The notes under the pieces were generated by a model, which searched no databases, had not been told where the DNA came from, and saw only the letters and a program-made list of their open reading frames with translations. A DNA stretch of 5,642 bases. Source: Actinomycetota bacterium. Its GTDB lineage: Bacteria > Actinomycetota > Thermoleophilia > Miltoncostaeales > Miltoncostaeaceae. Location of the stretch: the NCBI GenBank assembly GCA_947475125.1, contig CANJMX010000099.1:1-5642 (forward strand), in the 5' to 3' direction. Below are positions 5,435 to 5,642 of the stretch, in pieces; position 1 is the stretch's first letter, and every line of letters starts with the position of its first letter. The position numbers were made by a program, and so were the translations under genes.

Positions 5435-5642
5435 ATGCGCCTGTGCTCCTTCAGCGGACCGGATGGCCCCTTGCCCGGGCTCGTTGTGGGCGATGAGGTC
5501 GTCCCCCTTGCCGCCGCCTCCACCCTCGACATCATTACCGGCACCGATCCCATCGCGGCTGGTGAGGCAATTCCGCTGGCCGACCTCATGCTTGAGGCCC
5601 CGGTTATTCCGGGTGCTGCCATTGCCATCGGCCTCAACTACA
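5435..5642 (+). CDS. Fumarylacetoacetate hydrolase family protein, 3' partial
   Basis: Only the first 69 codons are in the window. The translation starts MRLCSFSGPDGPLPG and contains LVVGDEVVPLAA, then LEAPVIPGAAIAIGLNY at the edge. A short beta-rich N-terminal domain that ends in a Pro-rich link and a GLNY motif is typical of the FAH superfamily, whose members are metal-dependent hydrolases, decarboxylases or isomerases of beta-keto-acid compounds in catabolic pathways. The catalytic domain with its metal-binding acidic residues lies beyond the window, so substrate and activity cannot be named. The gene is divergent from the pgsA operon with 68 bases between the starts. It may be leaderless (TAGGAT eight bases upstream) or use AGGA as ribosome-binding site. 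No functional tie to the inositol-lipid genes is evident. Confidence 0.8.
   Translation, partial: MRLCSFSGPDGPLPGLVVGDEVVPLAAASTLDIITGTDPIAAGEAIPLADLMLEAPVIPGAAIAIGLNY

Noticed and set aside
5347..5637. Minus-strand 96-codon frame opposite the start of the FAH-family gene
   Set aside because: The plus strand gives a convincing FAH N-terminus ending in GLNY. The minus frame has no motif and would overlap the divergent promoter region.
1..5642. CRISPR array, insertion sequence, tRNA or rRNA genes
   Set aside because: I saw no regularly spaced repeats, transposase motifs, terminal inverted repeats or tRNA-like cloverleaf. The window is almost fully accounted for by protein genes.

Overview
The window is high-GC, densely coded bacterial DNA with six protein genes and almost no spacer; no stretch over 300 bases lacks a gene. 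The content points to an actinobacterium: an actinobacterial-type myo-inositol-1-phosphate synthase sits next to a phosphatidylinositol-phosphate synthase-type CDP-alcohol phosphotransferase and a glycosyltransferase resembling PimA. The class cannot be settled by reading alone. The absence of the mycobacterial PatA-type acyltransferase between the pgsA and pimA homologues, and the divergence of the proteins, argue against Mycobacteriales and suggest a deeper-branching lineage such as Thermoleophilia (inference).

Layout. Bases 1-960 (+) hold the 3' part of a TrmA/RumA-family RNA (uracil-5-)-methyltransferase. It converges on a minus-strand block that reads from right to left: a phosphatidylinositol-phosphate synthase homologue (5366-4707, apparently starting at ATT), myo-inositol-1-phosphate synthase (4685-3591), a strong hairpin (3567-3531), a GT4 glycosyltransferase fused to a PHP-like domain (3516-1714), and a uracil-DNA-glycosylase-superfamily protein (1644-988). 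To the right of a 68-base divergent intergenic region, a fumarylacetoacetate-hydrolase-family gene begins at 5435 (+) and runs off the window.

How the genes work together. Ino1 converts glucose-6-phosphate to inositol-1-phosphate. The PgsA homologue would join it to CDP-diacylglycerol to give phosphatidylinositol phosphate. The PimA-like glycosyltransferase could act on the resulting phosphatidylinositol or on another acceptor. This is a compact phosphatidylinositol-lipid operon.

The most unusual material is the distal half of that operon. The glycosyltransferase carries a C-terminal PHP plus PHP-associated module in which nearly all metal-ligand positions are substituted, and its own donor-binding motifs are altered. 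The next gene is a UDG-fold protein lacking both canonical catalytic motifs and one of four Fe-S cysteines. Both look like repurposed enzyme folds rather than decayed genes, because their frames are intact. Family assignments come from motif recognition, without any database search.
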